Positions 6,019 to 13,070 are shown, counted from the first letter of the stretch. The stretch: 13,070 bases of DNA from an uncultured Actinomycetes bacterium (GCA_937927725.1 CALBSE010000033.1:1-13070), one strand, 5' to 3'. Translations and numbers: made by a program. The notes: generated from the letters alone by a model not told the origin.

Positions 6019-6926
6019 CAGGTTTACCTTCGTGGGAAGACTTTGCCGTTCCGGTTCTAACGGTTCTCTCGGACGGGGCGACGCGGTCTTTGCGGGATCT
6101 TCGTAAAGACGTTTCTGAACTCACCGGGCTCACGGATGATCAGCGATCACAGACCCTCCCTTCGGGACAATCGCGAGCCGAGAACCGAATCGGTTGGGCC
6201 GCATCGTTTCTCAACCGAGTCGACGCGCTTGACCGTCCAGGACGTGGTCGATATGTGATCACGGAGTTGGGTCGGGGATTGTTGACTTCGCATGCCACTG
6301 GAATCACAGTTCATGATTTGCGGGCCCTTGCGAAAGAGGGTGACGAGTGGTGGAAACAGAAGTCATCAGCTGCCGTTGATCAGGCGAACGATCTCGATCC
6401 CGACCTGAGTGGGCTGGACCCAACTGAACAGGTCGAACAAGGAATCGCTCGAATCCACGAAGAAGTGTCATCTGAACTCCTTGCCCGCCTCGTCAATCAA
6501 GACCCCGCATTCTTTGAAGCCGCTGTTGTGAAACTGCTCTTGGCGATGGGCTACGGCGGTGTAGGTGGTCGCGGAATTGCAACTGCACTTGGCCATGACG
6601 GAGGTATCGACGGGATTATCGATCAGGATGTGCTTGGGCTTAGCAAGGTTTATGTGCAGGCGAAGCGCTACTCACCTGGCAACACGGTTGGTCGACCCGA
6701 TGTTCAGGGCTTCGTTGGTGCACTCAGCGGCAAAGCCGATTCGGGGGTCTTCATAACGACAAGCCGGTTTAGCCCTGGTGCAGTCGAGTGGGTTGAGAAT
6801 ATCCCGGCACGGATCATCCTGATAGATGGACCGAGACTCACAGAGTTGATGATCGAGTACGGCGTCGGTGTGCAGGTTGAGAGGAATTATCGAGTCGTAG
6901 AAATTGACGAGGACTTCTTCACATGA
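6015..6926 (+). CDS. mrr: Mrr-family restriction endonuclease within the hsd operon
   Basis: 303 residues. The N-terminal 100 or so residues resemble the Mrr winged-helix DNA-binding domain (from WEDFAVPVL to YVITELGRGLL). The C-terminal part (about 155-290) is the Mrr catalytic domain of the PD-(D/E)xK superfamily: DGGIDG at 195-200 with the candidate metal ligand Asp199, then VYVQAKRY with Gln215-x-Lys217. Mrr enzymes are usually modification-dependent (type IV) and cut DNA carrying certain methylated bases. Here the gene overlaps hsdM by ATGA (with AAGGG eight bases before its start) and overlaps hsdS1 by ATGA, so it is cotranscribed and probably translationally coupled. Its position between M and S, rather than beside the operon, is unusual. 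It must tolerate the host's own methylation pattern. Substrate is inferred from the family only. Confidence 0.88.
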   Translation: MTGLPSWEDFAVPVLTVLSDGATRSLRDLRKDVSELTGLTDDQRSQTLPSGQSRAENRIGWAASFLNRVDALDRPGRGRYVITELGRGLLTSHATGITVHDLRALAKEGDEWWKQKSSAAVDQANDLDPDLSGLDPTEQVEQGIARIHEEVSSELLARLVNQDPAFFEAAVVKLLLAMGYGGVGGRGIATALGHDGGIDGIIDQDVLGLSKVYVQAKRYSPGNTVGRPDVQGFVGALSGKADSGVFITTSRFSPGAVEWVENIPARIILIDGPRLTELMIEYGVGVQVERNYRVVEIDEDFFT

Positions 6927-8080
6927 GTCGGATAGACGACCTGATTGCGGCGCATTGCCCCGGAGGGGTTACGTATCGGGTTCTTGGAGAAGTGATCACG
7001 CTTGATTTCGGTGATCGCATTACAAAGCTGAAAGATATGGGAACGCTGTACCCGGTCTACGGAGGAGGAGGCGAAAGTTTTAGAACTGACGCATTTAATC
7101 GAGAAGACGATTTTGTTGTTTCCCGATTTGCGATGTCAGCCCGATGCGTTCGGAAAGTCTCAGGAAAATTCTGGCTACTTGACTCCGGGTTTACTTACAC
7201 ACCCAAGACGGTTGAAATCGATAAGGCATTCATCTCCTACGTGCTGCTGAATATGCAGTCGGACATCTACGCATGCTCTAGCCAGGGTGCGCAAAAGAAT
7301 CTACGTGTCGACACCTTCAAAAAGTTCCGGGTGCCGGTTCCTCCGTTGGAGGTTCAGCGGGAGATTGTGCGTGTTTTGGACTTGTTTCAGTCGCTGGAAG
7401 CGGAGCTGGAAGCGGAGCTGGAAGCCCGACGGCGCCAGTACGCGCACTATCGCGATTCCTTAGTCCAATTCACTGGGGAGTCGATCGAGCGTCTGACGTT
7501 GGGCGAGGCAGGCGAATTATTCCGCGGGCGGCGTTTTACGAAGGAGGACTACGTAGACGAAGGTTTGCCTGCGATCCATTACGGCGAGCTCTATACGAGA
7601 TACGGATCTAGCGCTGTAAGCGTTGTGACGAATGTTCGCGCTGAAATGGCACCGAATCTGCGGTTTGTAAAGCCTGGCGACATTGTTATCGCTGAGGTCG
7701 GCGAGACCGTTGAGGACGTGGGGAAGGCAACTGCATGGCTCGGAGATCGCGAAGTAGCAATCCACGATGGCTGCTATGGATATCGGCACTCGATGAATCC
7801 GATGTTCCTCGCCTACTACTTCCAGTCAGCTCAATTTCATGCCGATAAGGCGAAACACGTTGCCCGAGCAAAGTTGAAGCGACTTTCGCTGAGTGGCTTG
7901 AAGCAGATTGAGATTCCCGTACCGTCGATGACCGAGCAGGACCGGATTGTCGAAGTTCTTTCCGGTTTTGAATCTCTGATCGAAGACGTCTCTATCGGTC
8001 TGCCTGCGGAGCTCGCGGCTCGCCGATTGCAGTACGAGCACTATCGCGATCGGCTTCTGATGTTTGAGCACGCGGCGTGA
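6923..8080 (+). CDS. hsdS: Type I restriction-modification specificity subunit HsdS, first copy
   Basis: 385 residues, full length for HsdS, with the usual two target-recognition domains (TRDs), each followed by a conserved coiled-coil spacer. TRD1 is about 17-135. The central conserved region at 138-179 contains VPPLEVQREIVRVLD and the Leu-Glu-Ala-Glu repeats. TRD2 is about 190-330, and the distal conserved region ends LPAELAARRLQYEHYRD. Each TRD reads one half of a split DNA target and each spacer contacts an HsdM. It starts at an ATG overlapping the mrr stop (ATGA), with GAGGA nine bases upstream. TRD2 is clearly related to TRD2 of the second hsdS (shared HYG-TRYG, PGD, AWLGD and LAYYFQ), whereas TRD1 is different. 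A 125-bp stretch is identical to the second copy, allowing recombination. Confidence 0.92.
   Translation: MSRIDDLIAAHCPGGVTYRVLGEVITLDFGDRITKLKDMGTLYPVYGGGGESFRTDAFNREDDFVVSRFAMSARCVRKVSGKFWLLDSGFTYTPKTVEIDKAFISYVLLNMQSDIYACSSQGAQKNLRVDTFKKFRVPVPPLEVQREIVRVLDLFQSLEAELEAELEARRRQYAHYRDSLVQFTGESIERLTLGEAGELFRGRRFTKEDYVDEGLPAIHYGELYTRYGSSAVSVVTNVRAEMAPNLRFVKPGDIVIAEVGETVEDVGKATAWLGDREVAIHDGCYGYRHSMNPMFLAYYFQSAQFHADKAKHVARAKLKRLSLSGLKQIEIPVPSMTEQDRIVEVLSGFESLIEDVSIGLPAELAARRLQYEHYRDRLLMFEHAA
7334..7458 (+). repeat. 125-bp perfect direct repeat in the central conserved region of hsdS1
   Basis: Identical base for base to 8535-8659 (offset 1201), bounded by mismatches at 7333 and 7459. Both copies begin at a codon boundary, so crossing-over gives an in-frame hybrid hsdS of 386 codons. 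Confidence 0.9.
7394..7425 (+). repeat. 12-bp tandem repeat encoding LEAE units in the HsdS1 linker
   Basis: The unit CTGGAAGCGGAG occurs twice (7394-7405, 7406-7417), followed by eight bases of a third copy (7418-7425). It encodes LEAE-LEAE-LEA in the helical spacer between the TRDs. In EcoR124I and its relatives, two versus three TAEL repeats at the equivalent site change the non-specific spacer of the target; the same could happen here. Confidence 0.8.
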
Positions 8081-8086
8081 GGAATC

Positions 8087-8090
8087 AGGA
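8087..8090 (+). promoter_or_regulatory. Ribosome binding site for hsdS2
   Basis: AGGA nine bases before the ATG at 8100. This is the only junction in the operon that is not a four-base overlap (19 bp between stop and start), so hsdS2 has its own ribosome site. Confidence 0.5.
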
Positions 8091-8099
8091 CGGTGACTG

Positions 8100-9284
8100 A
8101 TGAGTCGAATTGAAAACCTGCTCTTGAAGCATTGTCCCGACGGCGTGGAGTATCGAACCCTTGGTGAGCTTGAGGACGCACGCCTAGTGAAACTCGGAAG
8201 AGGTGCGGTCATCTCAAAGACAGACCTAATGGATAATCCCGGCGAGTATCCGGTCTATTCCTCTTCGGCTTCGCTCGCTGGCGAGTTCGGTCGCTACGGG
8301 AAGTACATGTTTGATGACGAGCGAATCACGTGGTCTATCGACGGTGGAGGTCGGTTCTTCTACCGTGCACCGCACCGATATTCCGTTACGAACGTTTGCG
8401 GTTGGATGACGGTGGATAGTGAGGTCATCCTGACGCGCTTTTTGTATTACGCGCTCATTTCAGCATGGGCAGGCGAGACCTTCGATTACACCCGCAAGGC
8501 ACATCCATCGGTGATTCGGACTGTCTATCGAGTTCCGGTTCCTCCGTTGGAGGTTCAGCGGGAGATTGTGCGTGTTTTGGACTTGTTTCAGTCGCTGGAA
8601 GCGGAGCTGGAAGCGGAGCTGGAAGCCCGACGGCGCCAGTACGCGCACTATCGCGATTCGCTGCTGGACTTCACCGAGCGGGGGGGGGTCAGGTGGATGA
8701 CCTTGGGTGAGGTTGGCGAACTCGTGCGCGGGAACGGGATGCCGAAGTCGGACTTCGTTGACGATGGGGTCGGCTGCATCCATTACGGGCAGATTTATAC
8801 CCGTTACGGAACCTCGGCGACGACGACACTTTCGTTTGTCCAGCCTGAGAAGGCGGCGAAACTCGCACAGGTCGAGCCGGGCGACGTCATTATTACGAAT
8901 ACGAGTGAAAATCTCGATGATGTCTGTAAGGCAGTCGCTTGGCTCGGCGACTCGACGATCGTCACGGGTGGCCACGCAACGGTGTTGAAGCATCAAGAGA
9001 ACTCGATGTATCTGGCTTACTACTTCCAGACACGTCACTTTCAGGTGGAGAAGAATCGCCACGCAACGGGCACCAAGGTCATCGACGTGTCGGCGAAGAG
9101 TCTTGCGAAGACCAGGATTCCCGTTCCTTCCTTGGATCATCAGCAGGAGATCGTTGCGATCCTCGACAAGTTCGATGCGCTCGTGAGCGACCTTTCGGTT
9201 GGTCTTCCCGCGGAGCTTGCTGCTCGTCGGTCTCAGTATGAGTACTACCGGGATTGTTTGCTGACTTTCGAGGAGGCTGCGTGA
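8100..9284 (+). CDS. hsdS: Type I restriction-modification specificity subunit HsdS, second copy, with internal G9 tract
   Basis: 394 residues with the full two-TRD layout: N-terminal MSRIENLLLKHCPDGVEYRTLGE, TRD1 about 24-143, central conserved region 146-187 (DNA identical to hsdS1), TRD2 about 200-340, and a distal region ending LPAELAARRSQYEYYRD. TRD1 is unlike that of hsdS1, whereas TRD2 belongs to the same subfamily, so the two proteins should recognise different but perhaps half-related targets. Codons 194-197 contain nine consecutive G residues at 8680-8688. In the present phase the gene is intact; other tract lengths not divisible by three from nine would stop it at about 199 or 203 residues, leaving TRD1 plus the central coiled coil. 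Its TGA overlaps the hsdR GTG. Confidence 0.92.
   Translation: MSRIENLLLKHCPDGVEYRTLGELEDARLVKLGRGAVISKTDLMDNPGEYPVYSSSASLAGEFGRYGKYMFDDERITWSIDGGGRFFYRAPHRYSVTNVCGWMTVDSEVILTRFLYYALISAWAGETFDYTRKAHPSVIRTVYRVPVPPLEVQREIVRVLDLFQSLEAELEAELEARRRQYAHYRDSLLDFTERGGVRWMTLGEVGELVRGNGMPKSDFVDDGVGCIHYGQIYTRYGTSATTTLSFVQPEKAAKLAQVEPGDVIITNTSENLDDVCKAVAWLGDSTIVTGGHATVLKHQENSMYLAYYFQTRHFQVEKNRHATGTKVIDVSAKSLAKTRIPVPSLDHQQEIVAILDKFDALVSDLSVGLPAELAARRSQYEYYRDCLLTFEEAA
8535..8659 (+). repeat. 125-bp perfect direct repeat in the central conserved region of hsdS2
   Basis: Partner of 7334-7458, same orientation, same codon phase. It includes the LEAE-coding 12-bp units at 8595-8606 and 8607-8618 with a partial third at 8619-8626. 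Confidence 0.9.
8680..8688 (+). repeat. G9 homopolymer in hsdS2, candidate phase-variation tract
   Basis: Nine G residues between the central conserved region and TRD2. Shifting by -1 or +2 puts TGA at 8698-8700 in frame; shifting by +1 or -2 puts TGA at 8708-8710 in frame. The tract is directly downstream of the recombination repeat. It is the longest homopolymer I noticed in the window; the next are G6 or C6. Confidence 0.8.
9271..9276 (+). promoter_or_regulatory. Ribosome binding site deciding the hsdR start
   Basis: AGGAGG four bases before the GTG at 9281. Together with the GTGA overlap with hsdS2 it favours GTG 9281 over the in-frame upstream start at 9254, which has no such site and lies well inside hsdS2. 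Confidence 0.6.
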
Positions 9285-12200
9285 GCGAGGGTGGCGGGAC
9301 CCGGTATGAGCCGATTGCATTCAGCTCCGACAGCACTGTTGTGGCGGAGTTTGTTCCCGATCTGGCTGCGGCGGCGAGTTATCAGTCTGAAGCTGATCTG
9401 GAGCGGGAGTTCATCAAGACGCTGAAGGGTCAGGCCTATGAGTACCTGACGATCACGACTGAGGGACAACTGGTTGCGAACCTTCGGACCCAGTTGGAAG
9501 CGGTGAACTCGATCTCGTTCTCTGATGCCGAGTGGGACAGATTCTTCACTGAACGCATTTCTGGCGAGAAGGATGGGATTGTCGAGAAGACGACCCGGAT
9601 CCAAGAAGATCATGTGCAGTTGCTGCAACGTGATGATGGTTCGACCAAGAACATTTTCCTGATCGACAAGAACAACATCCACAACAACCGTCTACAGGTC
9701 ATCAACCAATACGAGGCTGAGGGAACCTACGCCAATCGGTATGACGTGACGATTCTGGTCAACGGCCTGCCGATGGTGCATGTGGAACTGAAACGCCGTG
9801 GTGTTGATCTGCGTGAGGCGTTCAATCAGATCAACCGCTACCAGCGTGAATCGTTCTGGGCTGGTTCCGGTCTGTTCGAGTATGTGCAGTTGTTCGTGAT
9901 CAGCAATGGGACGTTGACGAAGTACTACAGCAATTCGGTTCGCTCTCAGCATCTCGGTGAGAACTCCGGTGCGAAGCGGTCGCGTAAGACGTCGAACTCG
10001 TTTGACTTCACGAGTTGGTGGGCGGATTCGACGAACAAGCCGATCGAGGACCTTGTCGGTTTCACCAAGACGTTCTTTGCGAAGCATTCACTGCTCAATG
10101 TGCTCACCAAGTACTGCGTTCTGACCGCTGACCGGATGCTGCTGGTGATGCGTCCCTATCAAATTGTCGCTACCGAGCAGATCCTGCGTCGGGTCGAGGT
10201 TGCCTCCAACTACAAGCAGTGGGGGACCGTTGAAGGTGGGGGATACATCTGGCACACCACCGGTTCGGGCAAAACGCTGACGAGTTTCAAGACCGCACAG
10301 TTGGTCACGAAGGTTCCGTCGATCGACAAAGTCCTGTTCGTCGTCGACCGCAAGGATCTCGACTATCAGACAATGCAGGAGTACGACCGATTCCAAAAAG
10401 GGGCGGCGAACTCGAACACGTCGACGAAGGTGTTGAAGTCGCAGTTGGAGGATCCGAATGCTCGGATCATCATCACTACGATCCAGAAGCTCAGCACGTT
10501 CATCACCGCCAACAAGGGCCATGCAATTTATGACGGTCATGTGGTGATCATTTTCGACGAATGTCATCGCTCACAGTTCGGGGACATGCACACCTCGATC
10601 ACGAAAGCCTTCAAGCGATACCACCTGTTTGGTTTTACGGGGACACCGATCTTCGCTGCGAACGCCGGCGCGGGGGGCAACCCGCAATTCCGCACTACTG
10701 AGCAGGCCTTCGGCGAGAAACTGCACACCTACACGATCGTCGATGCGATCACCGACAAGAACGTGTTGCCGTTCCGTATTGATTATGTGAGCACAATTAA
10801 GACGCCTGAAGCGCTTGATGACAAGCAGGTCACGGCGATCGACAAGGAGAAGGCGCTTCTTGCCCCTGAGCGGATGAGCAAGGTCGTTGCGTACATTCTC
10901 GAGCACTTCGATCAGAAGACAAAGCGTGGCGAGAACTACCCGCTCGCAGGTAAACGAGTCCACGGATTCAATGCCCTGTTTGCCACCGCTTCGATCGAAG
11001 CGGCCAAGCGCTATTACAACCAGTTCTTCCTTCTGCAAAAGGATCTGCCTGAATCCAAGCGACTGAAGGTCGGAATCATTTACAGCTTCCCGGCCAATGA
11101 AGCCGTTGATGGTGATCTGTTGGACGAAGAGGAATTCGAGACCGACAAACTCGACAACAGTTCCCGTGAGTTCCTTGACGACGCGATCGGTGACTACAAC
11201 GACATGTTCGGCACGTCATTCGATACGACTGCGGACAAGTTCCAGAACTACTACAAGGACCTTTCGATGCGGTTGAAGCGTCGAGAGATCGACATCGTCA
11301 TCGTTGTCAACATGTTCCTCACCGGTTTCGACGCCACCACCCTCAATGCCCTGTGGGTTGATAAGAACTTGCGGTCCCACGGTCTGATCCAGGCGTTCTC
11401 CCGTACGAACCGGATCTTGAATTCGGTGAAGACTTTCGGAAACATCGTCAGCTTCCGGAACCTCGAACAAGAAACCAACGATGCAATCGCCCTGTTCGGC
11501 AACAAGGACGCTCGCGGCATCGTCCTGCTCAAACCATTCGGCGAGTACTACGACGAATACTCCGACCAGATCGACCAGTTGCTCACCCGATTCCCATTGG
11601 GCGAGCAGATCATTGGCGAAGACGCCCAAAAGGATTTCATCCGACTGTTCGGATCAATCCTGCGACTGCGAAACATCCTGCAGTCATTCGACGACTTCGA
11701 CGGTCAAGAGATCCTGCTGCCCCGACAAGTGCAGGACTACCAGAGCCGTTATCTCGACATCTACACAGAGTTCCGCAACCAGAACGATGGTGAGAAGGAA
11801 TCGATCAACGACGACGTCGTGTTCGAGATCGAACTCATCAAACAGGTCGAAATCAACGTCGACTACATCCTGATGCTGGTAGCCAGATACAAGTCTTCTA
11901 AGGGTGACGGTGAGGACAAAGAAATCCGGGCCGAAATCCAACGCGCTGTTGATGCCAGCCCCTCGCTACGTAATAAGAAAGACCTCATCGAGCAGTTCGT
12001 CGACGCGCTTACTCCCACCTCTGATGTCGATGCGGAATGGAAGGCCTACATCGCTGCCCGTCGCGTCGAGGAACTTGACCGAATCATTGCCGACGAAGGA
12101 CTCGACTCGGCAGCGACCCACGCGTTTGTCGACGCAGCATTCCGCGACGGCATCATGCAATCGGCGGGTACAGCGATCACGAAGATCCTCCCGCCAGTAT

Positions 12201-12295
12201 CGAGATTCTCAGCTGGTGACGCGCATTCGGTGAAGAAGCGCACAGTGCTCGAGAAACTCGCCGCATTCCTCGAGCGCTTCTTGGGCCTTAGCTAA
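9281..12295 (+). CDS. hsdR: Type I restriction-modification endonuclease subunit HsdR
   Basis: 1004 residues from the GTG at 9281, close in size to EcoR124I HsdR. This subunit translocates DNA with ATP and cuts it when unmethylated targets are met. The N-terminal PD-(D/E)xK nuclease shows Asp155, Glu169-Leu-Lys171 and a downstream QxxxY motif (QINRY); the 14 and 2 residue spacings equal those of EcoR124I. The superfamily 2 helicase motor shows Walker A GSGKT at 328-332, DECH at 426-429, TGTP at 453-456 and motif VI QAFSRTNR at 704-711. A C-terminal helical region, likely for HsdM contact, follows. The gene overlaps hsdS2 by GTGA, so its translation is probably coupled to full-length hsdS2. 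All key residues are present, so it should be active. It is the last gene of the operon; no clear terminator follows. Confidence 0.95.
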   Translation: MSEGGGTRYEPIAFSSDSTVVAEFVPDLAAAASYQSEADLEREFIKTLKGQAYEYLTITTEGQLVANLRTQLEAVNSISFSDAEWDRFFTERISGEKDGIVEKTTRIQEDHVQLLQRDDGSTKNIFLIDKNNIHNNRLQVINQYEAEGTYANRYDVTILVNGLPMVHVELKRRGVDLREAFNQINRYQRESFWAGSGLFEYVQLFVISNGTLTKYYSNSVRSQHLGENSGAKRSRKTSNSFDFTSWWADSTNKPIEDLVGFTKTFFAKHSLLNVLTKYCVLTADRMLLVMRPYQIVATEQILRRVEVASNYKQWGTVEGGGYIWHTTGSGKTLTSFKTAQLVTKVPSIDKVLFVVDRKDLDYQTMQEYDRFQKGAANSNTSTKVLKSQLEDPNARIIITTIQKLSTFITANKGHAIYDGHVVIIFDECHRSQFGDMHTSITKAFKRYHLFGFTGTPIFAANAGAGGNPQFRTTEQAFGEKLHTYTIVDAITDKNVLPFRIDYVSTIKTPEALDDKQVTAIDKEKALLAPERMSKVVAYILEHFDQKTKRGENYPLAGKRVHGFNALFATASIEAAKRYYNQFFLLQKDLPESKRLKVGIIYSFPANEAVDGDLLDEEEFETDKLDNSSREFLDDAIGDYNDMFGTSFDTTADKFQNYYKDLSMRLKRREIDIVIVVNMFLTGFDATTLNALWVDKNLRSHGLIQAFSRTNRILNSVKTFGNIVSFRNLEQETNDAIALFGNKDARGIVLLKPFGEYYDEYSDQIDQLLTRFPLGEQIIGEDAQKDFIRLFGSILRLRNILQSFDDFDGQEILLPRQVQDYQSRYLDIYTEFRNQNDGEKESINDDVVFEIELIKQVEINVDYILMLVARYKSSKGDGEDKEIRAEIQRAVDASPSLRNKKDLIEQFVDALTPTSDVDAEWKAYIAARRVEELDRIIADEGLDSAATHAFVDAAFRDGIMQSAGTAITKILPPVSRFSAGDAHSVKKRTVLEKLAAFLERFLGLS

Positions 12296-12403
12296 CTGAA
12301 TTGCGGGAGCTGTGTACAGCCTGCTTGGTCAATGCTGTTAGGCCAAACATGCTCAATGTGACCTCTATTCGGTTGACCTGCGCGTCGGCTGCACGATCAC
12401 CCA

Positions 12404-13070
12404 CTACTTCGTCGTATTCACGCTGCCGATCGCAACAAACGTTCCGCCCTGCACCTTGCTGACCCACACCACCGGGTCCACAACGTCGCCCTTTGCATCA
12501 AAGCGAATGTTGCGCGTGATGCCGTCCCACGTGGTCGTGCTGAGCGCCGTCGCAATTGACGATCGACTGTCATTGCCCGCAGCAATGGTGGAAAGAATCA
12601 GGTTCGTTGCATCGAACGCTTCTGCTGCGTATTCCTGGTTCGGGTCCGCGTTGGGGAAGCTCGCCTTGAATCGCTTGGCAAAGTCGTTGCCTGCAGGAAT
12701 TTCCGAAAGCGGTGCGCACAAACACGTGGCGATCACGCCATCGGCTTGCTTGCCTGCAGCATCGAGGAACGTGGCACTCGGAAGCGTGTCCGCTCCAACA
12801 AACGTCGAGGTAACGCCAGCGGCACGCAATTGCTGAAGAAGGTTTGCCGCCTTCAGTTCATAACCGGCGAAGTACACAGCGTCATTCGGTCCGAAGCCTG
12901 CGAGTTTGGAAACGATTGCCGTAACGCTTGCAGGATCATCGGTGATCGAACCGACAACCGTTGCTTTCGTTCCAAGCGCCTTGGAAACGGTGGCCGCCAG
13001 GTCAACCGAATACGGCGTGCCGTCATCGATCACTGCAATCTTCGATGCACCGAGTGTGTCGGTCATGTAC
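12404..13070 (-). CDS. ABC transporter substrate-binding protein, LivK-like (type 1 periplasmic-binding fold), N-terminal part outside window
   Basis: The frame runs off the right edge; about 221 C-terminal residues are visible, more than half of a usual protein of about 380-400. The pattern is that of the branched-chain amino-acid/amide type binding proteins (Peripla_BP_6): a start-of-strand segment SKIAVIDDGTPYSVDLA, a hinge region NDAVYFAGYELKAANLLQQL with FVGADTL, and a late EYAAEAFDATNLIL stretch. Such proteins sit outside the membrane and deliver amino acids, amides or urea to an ABC permease; the ligand cannot be told. The N-terminal signal peptide is not in view. It converges on hsdR with 108 bp between the stop codons. 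The ATG at 13066 is internal, not the start. Confidence 0.85.
   Translation of the reverse strand, partial: YMTDTLGASKIAVIDDGTPYSVDLAATVSKALGTKATVVGSITDDPASVTAIVSKLAGFGPNDAVYFAGYELKAANLLQQLRAAGVTSTFVGADTLPSATFLDAAGKQADGVIATCLCAPLSEIPAGNDFAKRFKASFPNADPNQEYAAEAFDATNLILSTIAAGNDSRSSIATALSTTTWDGITRNIRFDAKGDVVDPVVWVSKVQGGTFVAIGSVNTTK

Noticed and set aside
9254..9280. Longer HsdR beginning at 9254
   Set aside because: It would overlap hsdS2 by 31 bases and has no ribosome site. GTG 9281 has AGGAGG four bases upstream and the four-base overlap typical of this operon.
8460..9320. 286-residue minus-strand open frame across hsdS2
   Set aside because: It lies opposite a gene with clear HsdS domains, has no recognisable motifs, and reflects codon bias of the opposite strand.
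10672..10677. G6 run in hsdR, and similar G6/C6 runs at 1918-1923 and 5063-5068, as phase-variation tracts
   Set aside because: Length six is too common and usually too stable to argue for switching without population data.
12305..12346. Possible terminator hairpins between hsdR and the LivK-like gene (GCTGT/ACAGC; TTGGTC/GGCCAA)
   Set aside because: Stems of four to six pairs, one with a two-base loop and one with a ten-base loop and a wobble pair, with no T-run. Not convincing as terminators.

Overview
The window looks like part of a medium-to-high GC actinobacterial chromosome. Putative promoters have a TAnnnT-type -10 box without a clear -35 box, GTG starts occur, coding is dense, and the flanking genes (a short-chain dehydrogenase/reductase, a LivK-type binding protein, secreted YVTN beta-propeller proteins) are common in Actinomycetota. 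Acidimicrobiia is my best guess, but that is inference from protein style, not a database match.

Layout, left to right. Positions 2-682 hold the 3' part of an SDR oxidoreductase gene. Positions 717-3620 hold a two-gene cassette of tandem paralogues for secreted YVTN beta-propeller plus fibronectin-III proteins with 7 and 8 blades. This cassette lies between two copies of a 171-bp, about 86% identical, gap-free direct repeat (546-716 and 3621-3791). Each repeat copy contains the end of the SDR gene and the last codons of a convergent zinc-ribbon gene. The cassette therefore appears to have split an ancestral convergent pair (SDR facing zinc-ribbon gene), leaving a tail of the neighbour at each border. 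The intact zinc-ribbon gene is at 3762-4316 on the minus strand.

Positions 4456-12295 hold a five-gene type I restriction-modification operon, hsdM - mrr-like nuclease - hsdS1 - hsdS2 - hsdR. Three of the four junctions overlap by four bases; only hsdS1-hsdS2 has a gap, of 19 bp. HsdM (520 aa) and HsdR (about 1004 aa, D155/E169-L-K171 nuclease motif) match the EcoR124I (type IC) style. A Mrr-family endonuclease, normally a solitary modification-dependent (type IV) enzyme, is built into the operon between M and S. The 12404-13070 minus-strand gene is the 3' part of a branched-chain amino-acid-type ABC transporter binding protein.

The most interesting system is this operon, which carries three separate sequence devices for changing DNA specificity. 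(1) The two complete hsdS genes share a 125-bp perfectly identical direct repeat in the same codon phase, so recombination would give an in-frame hybrid specificity subunit. (2) Inside that repeat are 12-bp tandem units encoding LEAE, at the place where EcoR124-type enzymes vary their linker and hence the spacer length of the target. (3) A G9 homopolymer lies in hsdS2 between the central conserved region and the second target-recognition domain; every out-of-frame change terminates within a few codons, giving a half-length HsdS. The built-in Mrr nuclease raises the possibility that modification-dependent cleavage is coupled to, or polices, this variable methylation. I know of precedents for the separate devices, but the combination deserves checking.
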